A stretch of DNA of 58,915 nt. Origin: an uncultured Clostridia bacterium. Lineage in GTDB: Bacteria > Bacillota > Clostridia > Christensenellales > Borkfalkiaceae. Under the pieces are notes generated by a model that worked only from the letters and a program-made list of their open reading frames with translations, made no database searches and had not been told where the DNA came from. The stretch is taken from positions 1-58,915 of the forward strand of contig CANRNE010000013.1 in NCBI GenBank assembly GCA_947631925.1. The letters run 5' to 3'. Shown in pieces: positions 7,216 through 17,370 of the stretch (its first letter is position 1; each line of letters opens with the position of its first letter). Made by a program: the position numbers and the translations under genes.

Positions 7216-8838
7216 ATGGCGGATGCGGAAAATTTCATCCAGCAAATCATCAACGACGACCTTGCGGAGGGCAGGGTGAGCGCCATCAAGACGCGCTTTC
7301 CCCCCGAACCCAACGGCTATCTGCACATCGGACACGCCAAGAGCATGTTCGTCAACTTCGGCACCGCATTGAAGTACGGCGGCACGTGCAACTTATTCTT
7401 TGACGACACCAACCCGTCCAAGGAAAAGACGGAGTATGTGGACGCCATCCGCCGCGACATCGAGTGGCTGGGCTACAAATGGGAGAAGGAGGTGTACGCC
7501 TCCGACTTCTTCCCCATCATCTATGACTATGCCGAGCGGCTCATCGTCGAGGGCAAGGCGTTTGTGTGCGACCTCTCCGCGGACGAAATCAGGGAGACGC
7601 GCGGCACACTCACAGAGCCCGGGAAGGAGAGTCCCTATCGCAATCGGACGCCCGAGGAAAATCTGCGCCTCTTCCGTGAGATGAGGGCGGGAAAATACGC
7701 CGACGGCGAGAAGTGTCTGCGGGCGAAGATTGACATGGCGTCCCCCAACATCAACCTGCGCGACCCCGTCATCTACCGCATTCTGCACGAGACGCACCAC
7801 CGCACGGGGGACAGCTGGTGCATCTACCCCATGTACGACTATGCCCATCCCATCTGCGACTTCTTGCAGGGGGTGACACATTCGCTCTGCACGCTCGAAT
7901 TCGAAGACCACCGCCCGCTCTACGACTGGGTGGGGCAGACGCTCGGGTTTTCTCCCAAGCCGCGGCAGATAGAATTTGCCCGCCTCAACCTCACCAACCT
8001 CGTGATGAGCAAGCGCTATCTCAAAAAACTCGTCGAGGAGGGCTCGGTGCACGGCTGGGACGACCCCCGCATGCCCACCCTCGCGGGACTGCGCAGCCGC
8101 GGAATCCCCGCAGGCGCCATTCTCGACTTCTGCGCCCGCGCAGGGGTGACGAAGGCAAATTCGGAGTGCGAAATCAGCTACTTCGAGGCCGTCGTCCGCG
8201 ACTGGCTCAACCTGCGCGCCCCCCGCGCCATGGCGGTCGTCGACCCCGTCAAGCTCACAATTACAAACTATGAGGGGGAGGAAGAGGTCGACTTCGAAGT
8301 CAACCAGCTCGCCGAGAATGCGGGCACGCGCAAGATAAACTTCTCGGGCGACCTCTACATCGAGCGGGGGGACTTCTCCCTCGACCCGCCGCCCAAGTAC
8401 CACCGCCTGAAAATCGGCGGTTATGCCCGCCTCAAGAATGCCTACATCGTGCGCGCGGACGAGGCGGTCACCGACGAAGAAGGGAACGTCACCGAAGTCA
8501 GATGCACCTACTTCCCCGAGAGCCGCAGCGGCGCGGACACGAGCGGGATTAAGGCAAAGGGCGTCCTTCACTGGGTGGATGCGCACACCTGCGTCGACGC
8601 GACGCTCAAGCGCTACGACCACCTCCTTCGCGACGCCGACTACGCGGGGCAGGACTTTTCGGAGCGCATCAACCTCGACAGCGAGCATATCTTTGCCGCC
8701 AAAGCGGAACCCTATCTTGCGGCGCATCCCGGGGAAGCCTTCCAGCTCATGCGCACGGGCTACTTCAAGACGTGCACCGAAAACGGCAAACCCGTCCTCT
8801 CGGAGATTGTCTCCCTGAAGGACAACTTCAATAAGTAA
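7216..8838 (+). CDS. glnS: Glutaminyl-tRNA synthetase
   Basis: A 540-aa class I synthetase that charges tRNA-Gln directly. It has the GlnRS-type RFPPEPNGYLHIGHAKS (HIGH motif), FDDTNP, and the KMSKS-like VMSKRYL, followed by the two beta-barrel anticodon domains. Length and N-terminus match GlnRS rather than GluRS. Many Firmicutes instead make Gln-tRNA with GatCAB, so GlnRS here is worth noting, though other Clostridia have it. The next gene follows after 13 bp. Confidence 0.95.
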   Translation: MADAENFIQQIINDDLAEGRVSAIKTRFPPEPNGYLHIGHAKSMFVNFGTALKYGGTCNLFFDDTNPSKEKTEYVDAIRRDIEWLGYKWEKEVYASDFFPIIYDYAERLIVEGKAFVCDLSADEIRETRGTLTEPGKESPYRNRTPEENLRLFREMRAGKYADGEKCLRAKIDMASPNINLRDPVIYRILHETHHRTGDSWCIYPMYDYAHPICDFLQGVTHSLCTLEFEDHRPLYDWVGQTLGFSPKPRQIEFARLNLTNLVMSKRYLKKLVEEGSVHGWDDPRMPTLAGLRSRGIPAGAILDFCARAGVTKANSECEISYFEAVVRDWLNLRAPRAMAVVDPVKLTITNYEGEEEVDFEVNQLAENAGTRKINFSGDLYIERGDFSLDPPPKYHRLKIGGYARLKNAYIVRADEAVTDEEGNVTEVRCTYFPESRSGADTSGIKAKGVLHWVDAHTCVDATLKRYDHLLRDADYAGQDFSERINLDSEHIFAAKAEPYLAAHPGEAFQLMRTGYFKTCTENGKPVLSEIVSLKDNFNK

Positions 8839-8851
8839 AAAGGAGACAGCG

Positions 8852-9919
8852 ATGTTACAGGGGAACTTACTCATCTCGGCAGAGGCAACAATTGCAATCA
8901 TTGCGGTCTGCCTCGGCGTGTTCGCCATCGCCTCGGTTTTATACGGCGTCTTCCGCAAATTCTCCCAGATGGGCTGGCTGCCGTGGCAGCTTCCCATCAT
9001 CTTTGGCATCGCCCTCCTCACGGGGTACGTCCCCGCGGACATGGGGGTGGCACAGCGGTATGCGGCGGTCGTCGCCATCTTTGTGGGGGGAACCGCCATC
9101 GTGTTTGCCGTCGGCGGAATCATCCGCTACTTCATGCACGCAAGACTCCGCCCCGCGAATATCTTAATCCGCGCCTTGGACCGCGTGCTCGGCGCCGTCA
9201 CGGCGCTGCTCGGCTATGCCGTCATCGTGCTGTGCATCGGCGGGCTCGCCCTGCCTTTCCTTACCAATGTCATCCCCGACATCGCCGCAACCATCGGCAT
9301 TGCGGAGATTCCCATCGTGGCGTCCATCCTTCCCTACGCCCTCGACTTCTTCGTCGTCACCGTCCTCGCCTGCACGATTCAGGCGGGCTACCGCGTGGGA
9401 TTCGGCAGAGCGCTCATCTATCTCATCATGTTCGCCCTGACGCTCGCGAGCGCCGCCGCAGCCATCTGGCTCACCCTTGCAGTCACCCCCTTCAAGGCGT
9501 TTGCAAACCTCATCGCGGGGGGATTCTCCTCCCTCTCGGCGCCCCTTGCATCCCTGCTCGGGAAGGGCATCGCCGTCGTCATTCTCTTCATCGTCTTCTT
9601 CCTCGTCTCGTGCATTCTCGGCTTCCTGCTGAACAAACTTCTGCGCAAGATAAAGTACGTCCGCGTGCTCAAGTGGATAGACGGAATTTTGTATTCCGTT
9701 CTGCTGCTCGCCATCGTGCTCGCCCTCTTCGCGGGGGTGCACTACGGCATTCAGTACGTCGCGCACGCCGATCTCTCCGCCATCATGGAGCAAATCCCCG
9801 AGCAACTGCCCATCCCCGACATTCAGGAGATTGCGCTCCGCCTCGAGGCGTTTGTGACGAGCTCGACGCTCTCCCGCATGCTCTATCTCTCCAATCCGCT
9901 CCTGCTCATCTCCGTATGA
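8852..9919 (+). CDS. Polytopic membrane protein, CvpA-like (apparently duplicated)
   Basis: A 355-aa protein with about eight hydrophobic helices. Two similar halves, each with a RALDRVLGAV- or KWIDGILYSV-type segment followed by a long TM helix, resemble the CvpA fold (DR-x-LGA-x-x-G). A soluble C-terminal tail follows. CvpA relatives act in the membrane in colicin V production and envelope stress; the role here is unknown. AAGGAG lies 6 nt before the ATG. Probably co-transcribed with glnS. Confidence 0.65.
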   Translation: MLQGNLLISAEATIAIIAVCLGVFAIASVLYGVFRKFSQMGWLPWQLPIIFGIALLTGYVPADMGVAQRYAAVVAIFVGGTAIVFAVGGIIRYFMHARLRPANILIRALDRVLGAVTALLGYAVIVLCIGGLALPFLTNVIPDIAATIGIAEIPIVASILPYALDFFVVTVLACTIQAGYRVGFGRALIYLIMFALTLASAAAAIWLTLAVTPFKAFANLIAGGFSSLSAPLASLLGKGIAVVILFIVFFLVSCILGFLLNKLLRKIKYVRVLKWIDGILYSVLLLAIVLALFAGVHYGIQYVAHADLSAIMEQIPEQLPIPDIQEIALRLEAFVTSSTLSRMLYLSNPLLLISV

Positions 9920-9952
9920 TTTTTCCGCCGCTCCGCATACTTCCGTTAAGGT

Positions 9953-10306
9953 ATGCTCAGCGACACGTTTGAAAAACTGCTCGGCGCGTTGGCGCGCGCC
10001 CTGCCCGAGGAGGGCTTTCGAATCGTAGAGGGGAAAGAGCTCTTTGCGGAGCTCTCCGCGGAGGAAATTTCCCGCGCCGTCGGACTGCTCGAGGCGCAGG
10101 GCTTTCTCGAAGTCCGCTATGCGGAGGGGGACGCGTACTGTCTCCGCCTTCTGCCCGCCGCCCGCGCCTATCTCGACCGCGAACAAAAGAGGCGGGAGGA
10201 AGAGGCTCGGTTTTTGCGGCGCAGTCTCCTCTTTTCCGCCGTCGGCGCGTTTTCGGGGGGCGCGCTCGCGGGGGCATTTTCTTTCCTGCTCTCCCTGTGG
10301 GTGTAG
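9953..10306 (+). CDS. Small predicted helix-rich protein with one C-terminal TM helix (pair member A)
   Basis: A 117-aa protein. Residues 1-75 read as a compact helical/winged-helix-like domain (ELFAELSAEEISRAVGLLEA, then QGFLEVRYAEGDAYCLRLL). A basic/acidic linker and a glycine/alanine-rich TM helix follow. It is similar in layout and spacing to the next gene, suggesting tandem duplication. The start is supported only by a weak AAGG. Function unknown; a membrane-tethered nucleic-acid- or protein-binding role is inference. Confidence 0.65.
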   Translation: MLSDTFEKLLGALARALPEEGFRIVEGKELFAELSAEEISRAVGLLEAQGFLEVRYAEGDAYCLRLLPAARAYLDREQKRREEEARFLRRSLLFSAVGAFSGGALAGAFSFLLSLWV

Positions 10307-10307
10307 C

Positions 10308-10670
10308 ATGGACGAACGGCTCTCCAAGCGGGAGAACGCGGTCATGGGTGCCGTGTTTGCGCTCTCGCAGGGGAAGGAACGCTTCCTCGTCTCCCCCTAT
10401 GAACTGCTCGCCCTGCTGCCCGAAAAATTTGACGAGCAATCCCTTGAGCGGGCGCTCTTCTCCCTCGAACTGGGCGGGTATTTCGAAGTCGTTTTCTCCG
10501 AACGAAAGGGGGAAAAGACGTACTGCATCCGCATGAAGGAGGAGGGACTTTGCTTCCGCCGCACGGACCGCATGCGAAAGCGCACCCTTCTTCTTCGCCT
10601 CGTCTATGCCGCCCTGTGCGGGGTGCTCTCCGCCCTCGTCGGGGTGCTCGTAAAACTGCTTCTTTCATAG
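10308..10670 (+). CDS. Small predicted helix-rich protein with one C-terminal TM helix (pair member B)
   Basis: A 120-aa protein starting one base after the previous stop codon, so translation is probably coupled. It repeats the layout of member A: YELLALLPEKFDEQSLERAL, then LGGYFEVVF...TYCIRM, a RRTDRMRKR basic linker and a C-terminal TM helix. The positively charged linker should leave the soluble domain inside the cell. No family was recognised. The operon likely ends here, because uvrB has its own promoter 16 bp downstream. Confidence 0.65.
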   Translation: MDERLSKRENAVMGAVFALSQGKERFLVSPYELLALLPEKFDEQSLERALFSLELGGYFEVVFSERKGEKTYCIRMKEEGLCFRRTDRMRKRTLLLRLVYAALCGVLSALVGVLVKLLLS

Positions 10671-10685
10671 CCTTTTTTCAAACGC

Positions 10686-10714
10686 TTGACAATCGTTGGG
10701 CGTTTGTGTATAAT
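10686..10714 (+). promoter_or_regulatory. Sigma-A promoter of uvrB
   Basis: TTGACA (10686-10691), 17-bp spacer, TATAAT (10709-10714); transcription would start near 10721. No LexA/DinR box was recognised. Confidence 0.85.
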
Positions 10715-10744
10715 AAAAACGTATGTTTGTAACAGGGCGGGCAA

Positions 10745-12706
10745 ATGGACCATTTCGATTATAAACTTCATGCGCCGTTTGCGCCGACGGGGGACCAGCC
10801 CGAGGCCATCGCCTCTCTCACGGAGGGGGTGCTCGACGGAATCCGCGCGCAGGTGCTCGTCGGGGTCACGGGGAGCGGCAAGACGTTCACGATGGCGAAC
10901 GTCATCAAAAATGTCGGACGCCCCGCCCTCGTCATCGCGCACAACAAGACGCTCGCCGCCCAGCTCTGCAACGAGCTCCGCGCCTTCTTTCCCGAGAATC
11001 GCGTGGAGTACTTCGTCTCCTACTACGACTACTACCAGCCCGAGAGCTATATTCCCTCGACGGACACCTACATCGAGAAGGACATGTCCGTCAACGACGA
11101 AATAGACAAACTGCGCAACGCCGCAACCTGTTCGCTCGGGGAGCGGGACGACGTCATCGTCGTCTCCTCCGTCTCCTGCATCTACGGCCTCGGCGCGCCC
11201 GAGGAATTCTTCCGCCTCGGCATCTCCATCCGCCCGGGGCAGGCCATGGAGCGCAACGAACTTTTGTCCCGCCTCGTGGACATCCAGTATTCGCGCAACG
11301 ACATGGACTTCAAGCGGTCCACCTTCCGCGTGCGCGGGGATGTGGTGGAAATTTTCCCCGCATCCAACTCCGAAGTCGCCCTCCGCGTGGAATTTTTCGG
11401 CGACGAAATCGACAGAATTTGCGAGGAGGACGTCGTCACGGGGAAAGTCCTCTCCGAGCTCAAACACGCCGTCATCTTCCCCGCCAGCCACTACGCCGTG
11501 GGCAGTGAAAAGCTCGCCGCGGCGCTCGCGATGATAGAAGAGGACCTCGACGGCGAAGTCAAGGCATTCGAGGCGGAGGGGAAACTCCTCGAGGCACAGC
11601 GCCTCCGCCAGCGCACCGAGCACGACCTCGAGATGATGCGCGAAATCGGCTACTGCTCGGGGATTGAGAACTATTCCCGCTATTTCGACGGCAGACGGCC
11701 GGGGGAGCCCTCCTTTACTCTCCTCGACTACTTCCCCAAAAACTTCCTCGTCTTCATCGACGAGAGCCACATGACGGTCCCGCAAATCCGGGCAATGTAC
11801 AACGGCGACCGCGCAAGAAAGATAAATCTCGTCGAATACGGCTTCCGCATGCGCTCCGCCTTCGACAACCGTCCGCTCACCTTCGAGGAATTCGACGAGC
11901 GCATTCCCCAGGTCATCTTCGTCTCGGCGACGCCCGCGCCCTATGAACTCGGCGAGGCGGGCAACGTCGTCGAACAGCTCATCCGCCCGACGGGACTTTT
12001 GGACCCGCCCGTGACCGTAAAGCCGACGCGCGGGCAGATAGACGACCTGCTCTTCGAAGTCCGCGAGACGGTGAAGGGGGGCGGCAGGGTGCTCATCACC
12101 ACGCTCACCAAGCGCATGGCGGAGAATCTCACCGACTATCTCAAGGAGTCGGGCGTAAAGGTGCGCTACATGCACTCGGACATCGACACGCTCGAACGCA
12201 TTGAGATTATCGACGGCCTGCGCGCGGGGGAATTTGACGTGCTGTGCGGGATCAACCTTCTCCGCGAGGGGCTCGACCTTCCCGAAGTCAAACTCGTCGC
12301 CATCCTCGACGCCGACAAGGAGGGCTTCCTGCGCAGTGAGACTTCCCTCGTGCAGACCATCGGCAGGGCCGCGCGCAACGCGGAGGGGCGGGTCATCATG
12401 TATGCGGACGAGATGACGGGCAGCATGGAGCGCGCCATCGGCGAGACCAACCGCCGCCGCGCCAAACAGCAGGCATACAACGAGGCGCACGGCATCGTGC
12501 CCAAGACCATCGTCAAGGAGATTACCTCCACCATCTCCATCACGGGAAAGGCAAAGAAGGGGACGGATATCGCGAAGAAGGACATCCCCGAAGAGATAGA
12601 AAAACTCAAAACGCTCATGCGAATCGCCGCAAATGCCCTCGACTACGAGCGGGCCATCGAGATTCGCGAGACCATCAACGAACTTCGGAAGAGATTGCGC
12701 AAATAG
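10745..12706 (+). CDS. uvrB: UvrB, excinuclease ABC subunit B
   Basis: A 653-aa DNA repair helicase-like ATPase that loads onto damage with UvrA and recruits UvrC. It has Walker [10 protein letters not shown] (Lys46), the beta-hairpin [10 protein letters not shown] that clamps DNA, the DESH Walker B motif, [10 protein letters not shown], helicase motifs V/VI ([18 protein letters not shown]) and a C-terminal UVR domain ([16 protein letters not shown]). Full length. It heads a likely operon with the HAD gene at 12726; uvrA follows after a possible terminator. Confidence 0.97.
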   Translation: MDHFDYKLHAPFAPTGDQPEAIASLTEGVLDGIRAQVLVGVTGSGKTFTMANVIKNVGRPALVIAHNKTLAAQLCNELRAFFPENRVEYFVSYYDYYQPESYIPSTDTYIEKDMSVNDEIDKLRNAATCSLGERDDVIVVSSVSCIYGLGAPEEFFRLGISIRPGQAMERNELLSRLVDIQYSRNDMDFKRSTFRVRGDVVEIFPASNSEVALRVEFFGDEIDRICEEDVVTGKVLSELKHAVIFPASHYAVGSEKLAAALAMIEEDLDGEVKAFEAEGKLLEAQRLRQRTEHDLEMMREIGYCSGIENYSRYFDGRRPGEPSFTLLDYFPKNFLVFIDESHMTVPQIRAMYNGDRARKINLVEYGFRMRSAFDNRPLTFEEFDERIPQVIFVSATPAPYELGEAGNVVEQLIRPTGLLDPPVTVKPTRGQIDDLLFEVRETVKGGGRVLITTLTKRMAENLTDYLKESGVKVRYMHSDIDTLERIEIIDGLRAGEFDVLCGINLLREGLDLPEVKLVAILDADKEGFLRSETSLVQTIGRAARNAEGRVIMYADEMTGSMERAIGETNRRRAKQQAYNEAHGIVPKTIVKEITSTISITGKAKKGTDIAKKDIPEEIEKLKTLMRIAANALDYERAIEIRETINELRKRLRK

Positions 12707-12725
12707 GCGTGCAAAAGGAGTACCC

Positions 12726-13322
12726 ATGAAAATAGCCGTAGACATCGACGATACGTTGAACGTGTTGGACCGCGTCGGGCGCGCGGGCGCGTACATCGAG
12801 CGCAACCACCTGCCCTTCAAGCTCAAGAACGAGAATTCCTGCGCCTTTGCCGAGACGTACGACTGGTCGTACGATGACGTCTTGAAATTTATCAAAGAGG
12901 GCGGCATCGTCACCTTCACAGACGCGGAAGCGAGAAAGGGGGCGGCGGAAGTCCTCGCGGGCTGGCGGCGGGACGGACACGAAGTCATCATCCTCACCGC
13001 GCGGCTCAAGGACTGGTTCGGCAACCCCGAGAAGGTCTCCCGCGACTGGCTGGAGAAGCGGCACATTCCCTATGACGAACTCGTCGCGGAGATTCCCTTC
13101 GGCGAAAAGGGGAAGTACTGCGCCGAGCACGGCATCTCCGTTCTCGTGGACGACAACCCCGAGGCATGTATGAGCGCGCAGGCGCTCGGCGTGCGCGCCG
13201 TCCTCGCCGTGGGCAAGCACAACCTCGCCCGCGCCGCAGAGGTCAACTACGGCGGCGCCAACTGGCGGCAGATAGACGCAGCCGTCCGCCACATCTTCAA
13301 ACTTTCCGAAGCTACACTCTAA
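12726..13322 (+). CDS. HAD phosphatase, 5'(3')-deoxyribonucleotidase (NT5C)-like
   Basis: A 198-aa protein beginning MKIAVDIDDTLN, where DxD is HAD motif I. Motif II is ILTAR, and VLVDDNPEA supplies motif IV acidic residues. The short cap and overall pattern fit the bacterial 5'-nucleotidase type C group, which dephosphorylates (deoxy)nucleoside monophosphates. AAAAGGAG lies 5 nt before the ATG. Its position between uvrB and uvrA suggests a possible nucleotide-salvage link to repair, but this is only context. Confidence 0.75.
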   Translation: MKIAVDIDDTLNVLDRVGRAGAYIERNHLPFKLKNENSCAFAETYDWSYDDVLKFIKEGGIVTFTDAEARKGAAEVLAGWRRDGHEVIILTARLKDWFGNPEKVSRDWLEKRHIPYDELVAEIPFGEKGKYCAEHGISVLVDDNPEACMSAQALGVRAVLAVGKHNLARAAEVNYGGANWRQIDAAVRHIFKLSEATL

Positions 13323-13328
13323 CATTCC

Positions 13329-13354
13329 GCCCCTCAAAGGGGGCTGTATTTTGT
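13329..13354 (+). terminator. Possible terminator abutting the uvrA start
   Basis: Stem CCCCT/AGGGG (13330-13342) followed by a T-rich run (TGTATTTTGTT) that ends four bases before the uvrA ATG. uvrA has no clear ribosome site. Confidence 0.5.
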
Positions 13355-13358
13355 TAAT

Positions 13359-16172
13359 ATGAACGACTTTATCATTGTCAAGGGCGCGAAGGAAAACAAC
13401 TTAAAGAACATCGATGTCAAAATTCCGCGGGGCTCTCTCACCGTCTTTACGGGTCTCTCGGGCAGCGGGAAGTCCACGCTCGCCTTCGACACCATCTTCG
13501 CCGAGGGCCAGCGCCGCTATATGGAGAGTCTCTCCTCCTACGCCCGCCAATTCCTCGGCATGATGGAAAAACCCGACGTGGAGAGCATCGAAGGGCTCTC
13601 CCCCACCATCTCCATCGACCAGAAGACGACCTCGCACAACCCCCGCTCCACGGTGGGGACGGTGACGGAGATTTACGACTATCTCCGCCTTCTCTTTGCG
13701 CGCGCGGGAACGCCGCACTGCCCCAACTGCGGGCGGGAAATCAAGCGGCAGACGGTGGACGAGATTGCGGACAAGGTCATGGAATTGCCGACAGGGAGCA
13801 AGATTCTCGTCACCGCGCCCGTCATTCGGGGCAAGAAGGGGGAATATAAGAAGGAGCTCGCCGCCTACCGCAAGAGCGGCTTTGCCCGCGTCAAGATAGA
13901 CGGCATCGTCTATGACCTGCAGGAGGAGATTTCGCTCGAGAAGAACATCAAGCACAACATTTCCGTCGTCGTCGACCGCCTGGTCGTCAAAGAGGGCATT
14001 CTCCGCCGCCTGACGGAATCCCTCGAGACGGCGCTCCGCCTCTCGGACGGGCTCGCCGTCATCGACTGCGAGGGCGAGGAGACCCTCTTTTCCTCCCGCT
14101 ACGCCTGTCCCGACTGCGGCATCTCCATCGAGGAAATCGAGCCTCGTCTCTTCTCCTTCAACACCGTCTGGGGGGCATGTCCCTCCTGCTCGGGGCTGGG
14201 CTTTACGCAGAAGGTGGACGCCGACCTCATCTGCCCCGACCGCACCAAGACGCTCCGCGAGGGCGCCATTCGCATCAGCGGGTGGAATTTGGACTCCTCC
14301 GCCGTCACGCAGACCTATCTCGGCGCGCTCTCCAAGCGGTACAACTTCTCCATGGACGTCCCCGTAAAGGACCTTCCCCAAGAAGTCTTCGACCTGCTCA
14401 TGTACGGCAACGGCGGGGAGAAGATTCCCCTCGAATACAACACCAAGACCTTCCACTCCACCTATCAGGCGGCATGGGAGGGCTTTGTCAACAACTTGCA
14501 ACGCCGCTATGAGCAGACCTCTTCCATCGGCGTGAAGTGGGACATCGAGCGGTACATGCGCACGAGCGACTGCCCCGTCTGCCACGGGCGGCGGCTCAAA
14601 AAGGAGGCGCTCGCCGTCACGGTGGGGGAGAAGAACATCTCCGAAATCTGCGACATGCCCGTGGGAGCGCTCAAGGAATTTCTCGCGGGAGTTCCCCTCA
14701 CCGCCACGCAGCACGCCATCGCGGACGGAATTCTGAAGGAGATTCGCGCCCGCCTCGACTTTCTCATCGGCGTCGGGCTCGACTATCTCACTCTCTCGAG
14801 GAGCGCGGCGACGCTCTCGGGAGGGGAGAGCCAGCGCATCCGCCTCGCCACGCAGATTGGAAGCGCGCTCACGGGCGTGCTCTACATTCTCGACGAGCCG
14901 TCCATCGGACTGCACCAGCGGGACAACGAGAAGCTCCTCGCGTCCTTGAAGGGCCTTCGCGACATCGGCAACACCCTCATCGTTGTCGAGCACGACGAGG
15001 ACACGATGCGGGCGGCGGACTATCTCGTGGACATGGGCCCCAAGGCGGGCATCCACGGCGGGGAAGTCGTCGCCTGCGGCACCGTGGAGGACATCATGAA
15101 CGAGCCGCGCTCGATTACGGGGGACTACCTCGCGGGGCGGCGGCACATTCCCGTCCCCTCCGTTCGGAAGAAGCCCGACGGCAGATGGCTGAAGGTCTAT
15201 GGCTGTGCCCAAAACAACTTGAAAAACATCGATGTCGCCATTCCGGCGGGACTCGTCACCCTCGTCACGGGGGTGAGCGGGTCGGGGAAGAGCTCCCTCG
15301 TCAATGAAATTTTATATCCCATTCTCGCGAACGGGCTCAACGGCGCCCGCCTTCCCCGCGGAAAGAGCGGAGATTGCGAGGGGTTGGAATACTTCGACAA
15401 AGTCATCGCCATCGACCAGTCTCCCATCGGCAGGACGCCCCGCTCCAACCCCGCAACCTATACGGGAGTCTTCACCGCCATCCGCGACCTCTTCGCCGCG
15501 ACGACGGACGCCAAGACGATGGGCTTCAAGTCGGGACGGTTTTCCTTCAACGTCGCGGGCGGCAGGTGCGAAAACTGTCAGGGCGACGGCATCATGAAGA
15601 TAGAGATGCACTTCCTGCCCGACGTGTACGTCCCCTGCGAAGTGTGCGGGGGAAAGCGGTACAACCGCGAGACGCTCGAAGTTTCCTACAAAGGAAAGAA
15701 CATCGCCGACGTGCTCGACATGACGGTGGAGGAGGCGTGCGACTTCTTCAAGAACCAAGCCTCCATCTACAACAAGATTTCCACCCTCAACGAGGTAGGG
15801 CTGGGCTATATCAAGCTCGGGCAGTCCTCGACGACGCTCTCGGGCGGCGAGGCACAGCGCGTGAAACTTGCGACCGAGCTCTCCAAACGCTCGACGGGGA
15901 AGACTTTCTACATTCTCGACGAGCCGACGACGGGCCTCTCGAGCTACGACGTCGAAAAATTGGTGAAGATTCTCCTGCGCCTGCGCGACGGCGGGAACAC
16001 AGTTGTGGTCATCGAGCATAATTTGGACGTTGTGAAGATTGCCGACTACATCATCGACCTCGGCCCCGAGGGCGGGGACGGCGGCGGGGAAGTGGTCGCC
16101 TGCGGCACTCCCGAGGAAATTGCGGCATGCCCGCAGTCCTACACGGGGCAATTTTTGAAAAAGATTTTGTGA
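13359..16172 (+). CDS. uvrA: UvrA, excinuclease ABC subunit A
   Basis: A 937-aa damage-recognition ATPase of nucleotide excision repair. It has two ABC ATPase halves: Walker A GLSGSGKST and signature TLSGGESQRIRLA in the first, Walker A GVSGSGKSS and signature TLSGGEAQRVKLA in the second. Zinc modules CPNCG...CPDCG and CENCQGDG...CEVCGG are intact. Length is typical. The start follows a hairpin with no evident Shine-Dalgarno sequence, so how translation begins is unclear. The aminotransferase follows by 7 bp, so the two are probably co-transcribed. Confidence 0.97.
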   Translation: MNDFIIVKGAKENNLKNIDVKIPRGSLTVFTGLSGSGKSTLAFDTIFAEGQRRYMESLSSYARQFLGMMEKPDVESIEGLSPTISIDQKTTSHNPRSTVGTVTEIYDYLRLLFARAGTPHCPNCGREIKRQTVDEIADKVMELPTGSKILVTAPVIRGKKGEYKKELAAYRKSGFARVKIDGIVYDLQEEISLEKNIKHNISVVVDRLVVKEGILRRLTESLETALRLSDGLAVIDCEGEETLFSSRYACPDCGISIEEIEPRLFSFNTVWGACPSCSGLGFTQKVDADLICPDRTKTLREGAIRISGWNLDSSAVTQTYLGALSKRYNFSMDVPVKDLPQEVFDLLMYGNGGEKIPLEYNTKTFHSTYQAAWEGFVNNLQRRYEQTSSIGVKWDIERYMRTSDCPVCHGRRLKKEALAVTVGEKNISEICDMPVGALKEFLAGVPLTATQHAIADGILKEIRARLDFLIGVGLDYLTLSRSAATLSGGESQRIRLATQIGSALTGVLYILDEPSIGLHQRDNEKLLASLKGLRDIGNTLIVVEHDEDTMRAADYLVDMGPKAGIHGGEVVACGTVEDIMNEPRSITGDYLAGRRHIPVPSVRKKPDGRWLKVYGCAQNNLKNIDVAIPAGLVTLVTGVSGSGKSSLVNEILYPILANGLNGARLPRGKSGDCEGLEYFDKVIAIDQSPIGRTPRSNPATYTGVFTAIRDLFAATTDAKTMGFKSGRFSFNVAGGRCENCQGDGIMKIEMHFLPDVYVPCEVCGGKRYNRETLEVSYKGKNIADVLDMTVEEACDFFKNQASIYNKISTLNEVGLGYIKLGQSSTTLSGGEAQRVKLATELSKRSTGKTFYILDEPTTGLSSYDVEKLVKILLRLRDGGNTVVVIEHNLDVVKIADYIIDLGPEGGDGGGEVVACGTPEEIAACPQSYTGQFLKKIL

Positions 16173-16179
16173 GGAAGCC

Positions 16180-17352
16180 ATGTTCAACCGTGAAATGCTG
16201 ACGCTCGGAAGACAGAGGTCCGTCATCCGCGAGCTGTTTTCCTACGGCAAACAGAGAAAGGCGGAGATAGGGGAGGAGAACGTGTTCGACTTCTCCATCG
16301 GCGCGCCCGCGGCGCCCACCCCCTCATCCGCGCAGGAGGAGCTCGTGCGCCTTCTTCGAGAAGTCCCCTCCGAGACCCTGCACACCTACACGCAGGCGGC
16401 GGGGTTATTTTCCGCGCGCGAAGCGGTTGCGAAGTCCCTCTCGACGCAATCGGGGGTACCCATGTCCGCGAATCTCGTGTACATGACCTGCGGCGCGTCC
16501 GCTTCGCTCGCCATCGTCATGACCGCGATTTTGGAGAAGGGAGACGAGGTCTTGGTGCCCTGTCCCTACTTCCCCGAGTACGAGGTCTTCATCTCCCGCG
16601 CGGGGGGAAAACTCGTGCCCGTTGCGACAAATTCCGCGTTTCACCTCGACCTCGACGCCATAGAGCGCGCCATCACGCCCAAGACGCGCGCCATGCTCAT
16701 CAACTCCCCCAACAATCCGACGGGAGCGGTGTATTCCGCCGAAGAATTGCGCGCCCTCGGACAGCTTCTCCGCAAAAAGAGCAAAGAGGGGCCGATTTTC
16801 CTTTTGTCGGACGAACCCTACCGCGAGCTCACCTACGGGGCGCCCGCCGCGAGCCCGCTCTCCTTCTACGACGACACCGTCGTGCTCTATTCCTTCTCCA
16901 AATCCGTGACATTGGCGGGGGAGCGCATCGGCTATCTTGCCGTCTCTCCCCGTGCAAACGGGGCAGAGACGCTGTTTGACGCCGTGTGCGGCGCAGGAAG
17001 GAGCCTCGGCTATATCTGCGCGCCCGCCCTCTTCCAATACGCCGTCCCCGCCTTCCTCAAGAGCAGTACGGATGTGGAATTTTATCGCACCAACCGAGAC
17101 CTTCTGTATGGGGCGCTCACGGACATGGGGTATGCCTGTTGTCCCGCAGAGGGGGCGTTTTATCTCTTCGTGAAGGCGCCGGGCGGGGACGCCGTGCGCT
17201 TTTCGGAGTACGCGAAGGCGCATGAACTTCTCCTTGTCCCCTCGGACAGTTTCGGCACGAAGGGCTACGTCCGCATCTCCTATTGTGTCCCTAAGTCCGT
17301 CATTGAAAAAAGTTTGCCTACATTTCGCGAAATTTTTTCTGCTTCGTTTTAG
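16180..17352 (+). CDS. Pyridoxal-phosphate aminotransferase, class I/II
   Basis: A 390-aa fold-type I aminotransferase in the aspartate aminotransferase group. The PLP lysine is Lys241 in YSFSKSVTLAGERIGY, the Asn in SPNNPTGA binds the cofactor ring region, and the Arg in KGYVRISYCV should bind the substrate carboxylate. Substrate is not readable; aspartate, alanine or an aromatic amino acid are possible. GAGG lies before the ATG. The link to uvrA may only be shared transcription. Confidence 0.88.
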   Translation: MFNREMLTLGRQRSVIRELFSYGKQRKAEIGEENVFDFSIGAPAAPTPSSAQEELVRLLREVPSETLHTYTQAAGLFSAREAVAKSLSTQSGVPMSANLVYMTCGASASLAIVMTAILEKGDEVLVPCPYFPEYEVFISRAGGKLVPVATNSAFHLDLDAIERAITPKTRAMLINSPNNPTGAVYSAEELRALGQLLRKKSKEGPIFLLSDEPYRELTYGAPAASPLSFYDDTVVLYSFSKSVTLAGERIGYLAVSPRANGAETLFDAVCGAGRSLGYICAPALFQYAVPAFLKSSTDVEFYRTNRDLLYGALTDMGYACCPAEGAFYLFVKAPGGDAVRFSEYAKAHELLLVPSDSFGTKGYVRISYCVPKSVIEKSLPTFREIFSASF

Positions 17353-17370
17353 GCGCCGACGCCTGCAAAC

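Noticed and set aside
10592-10744. LexA/DinR box at uvrB
   Set aside because: No GAAC-N4-GTTC type sequence was found near the promoter.
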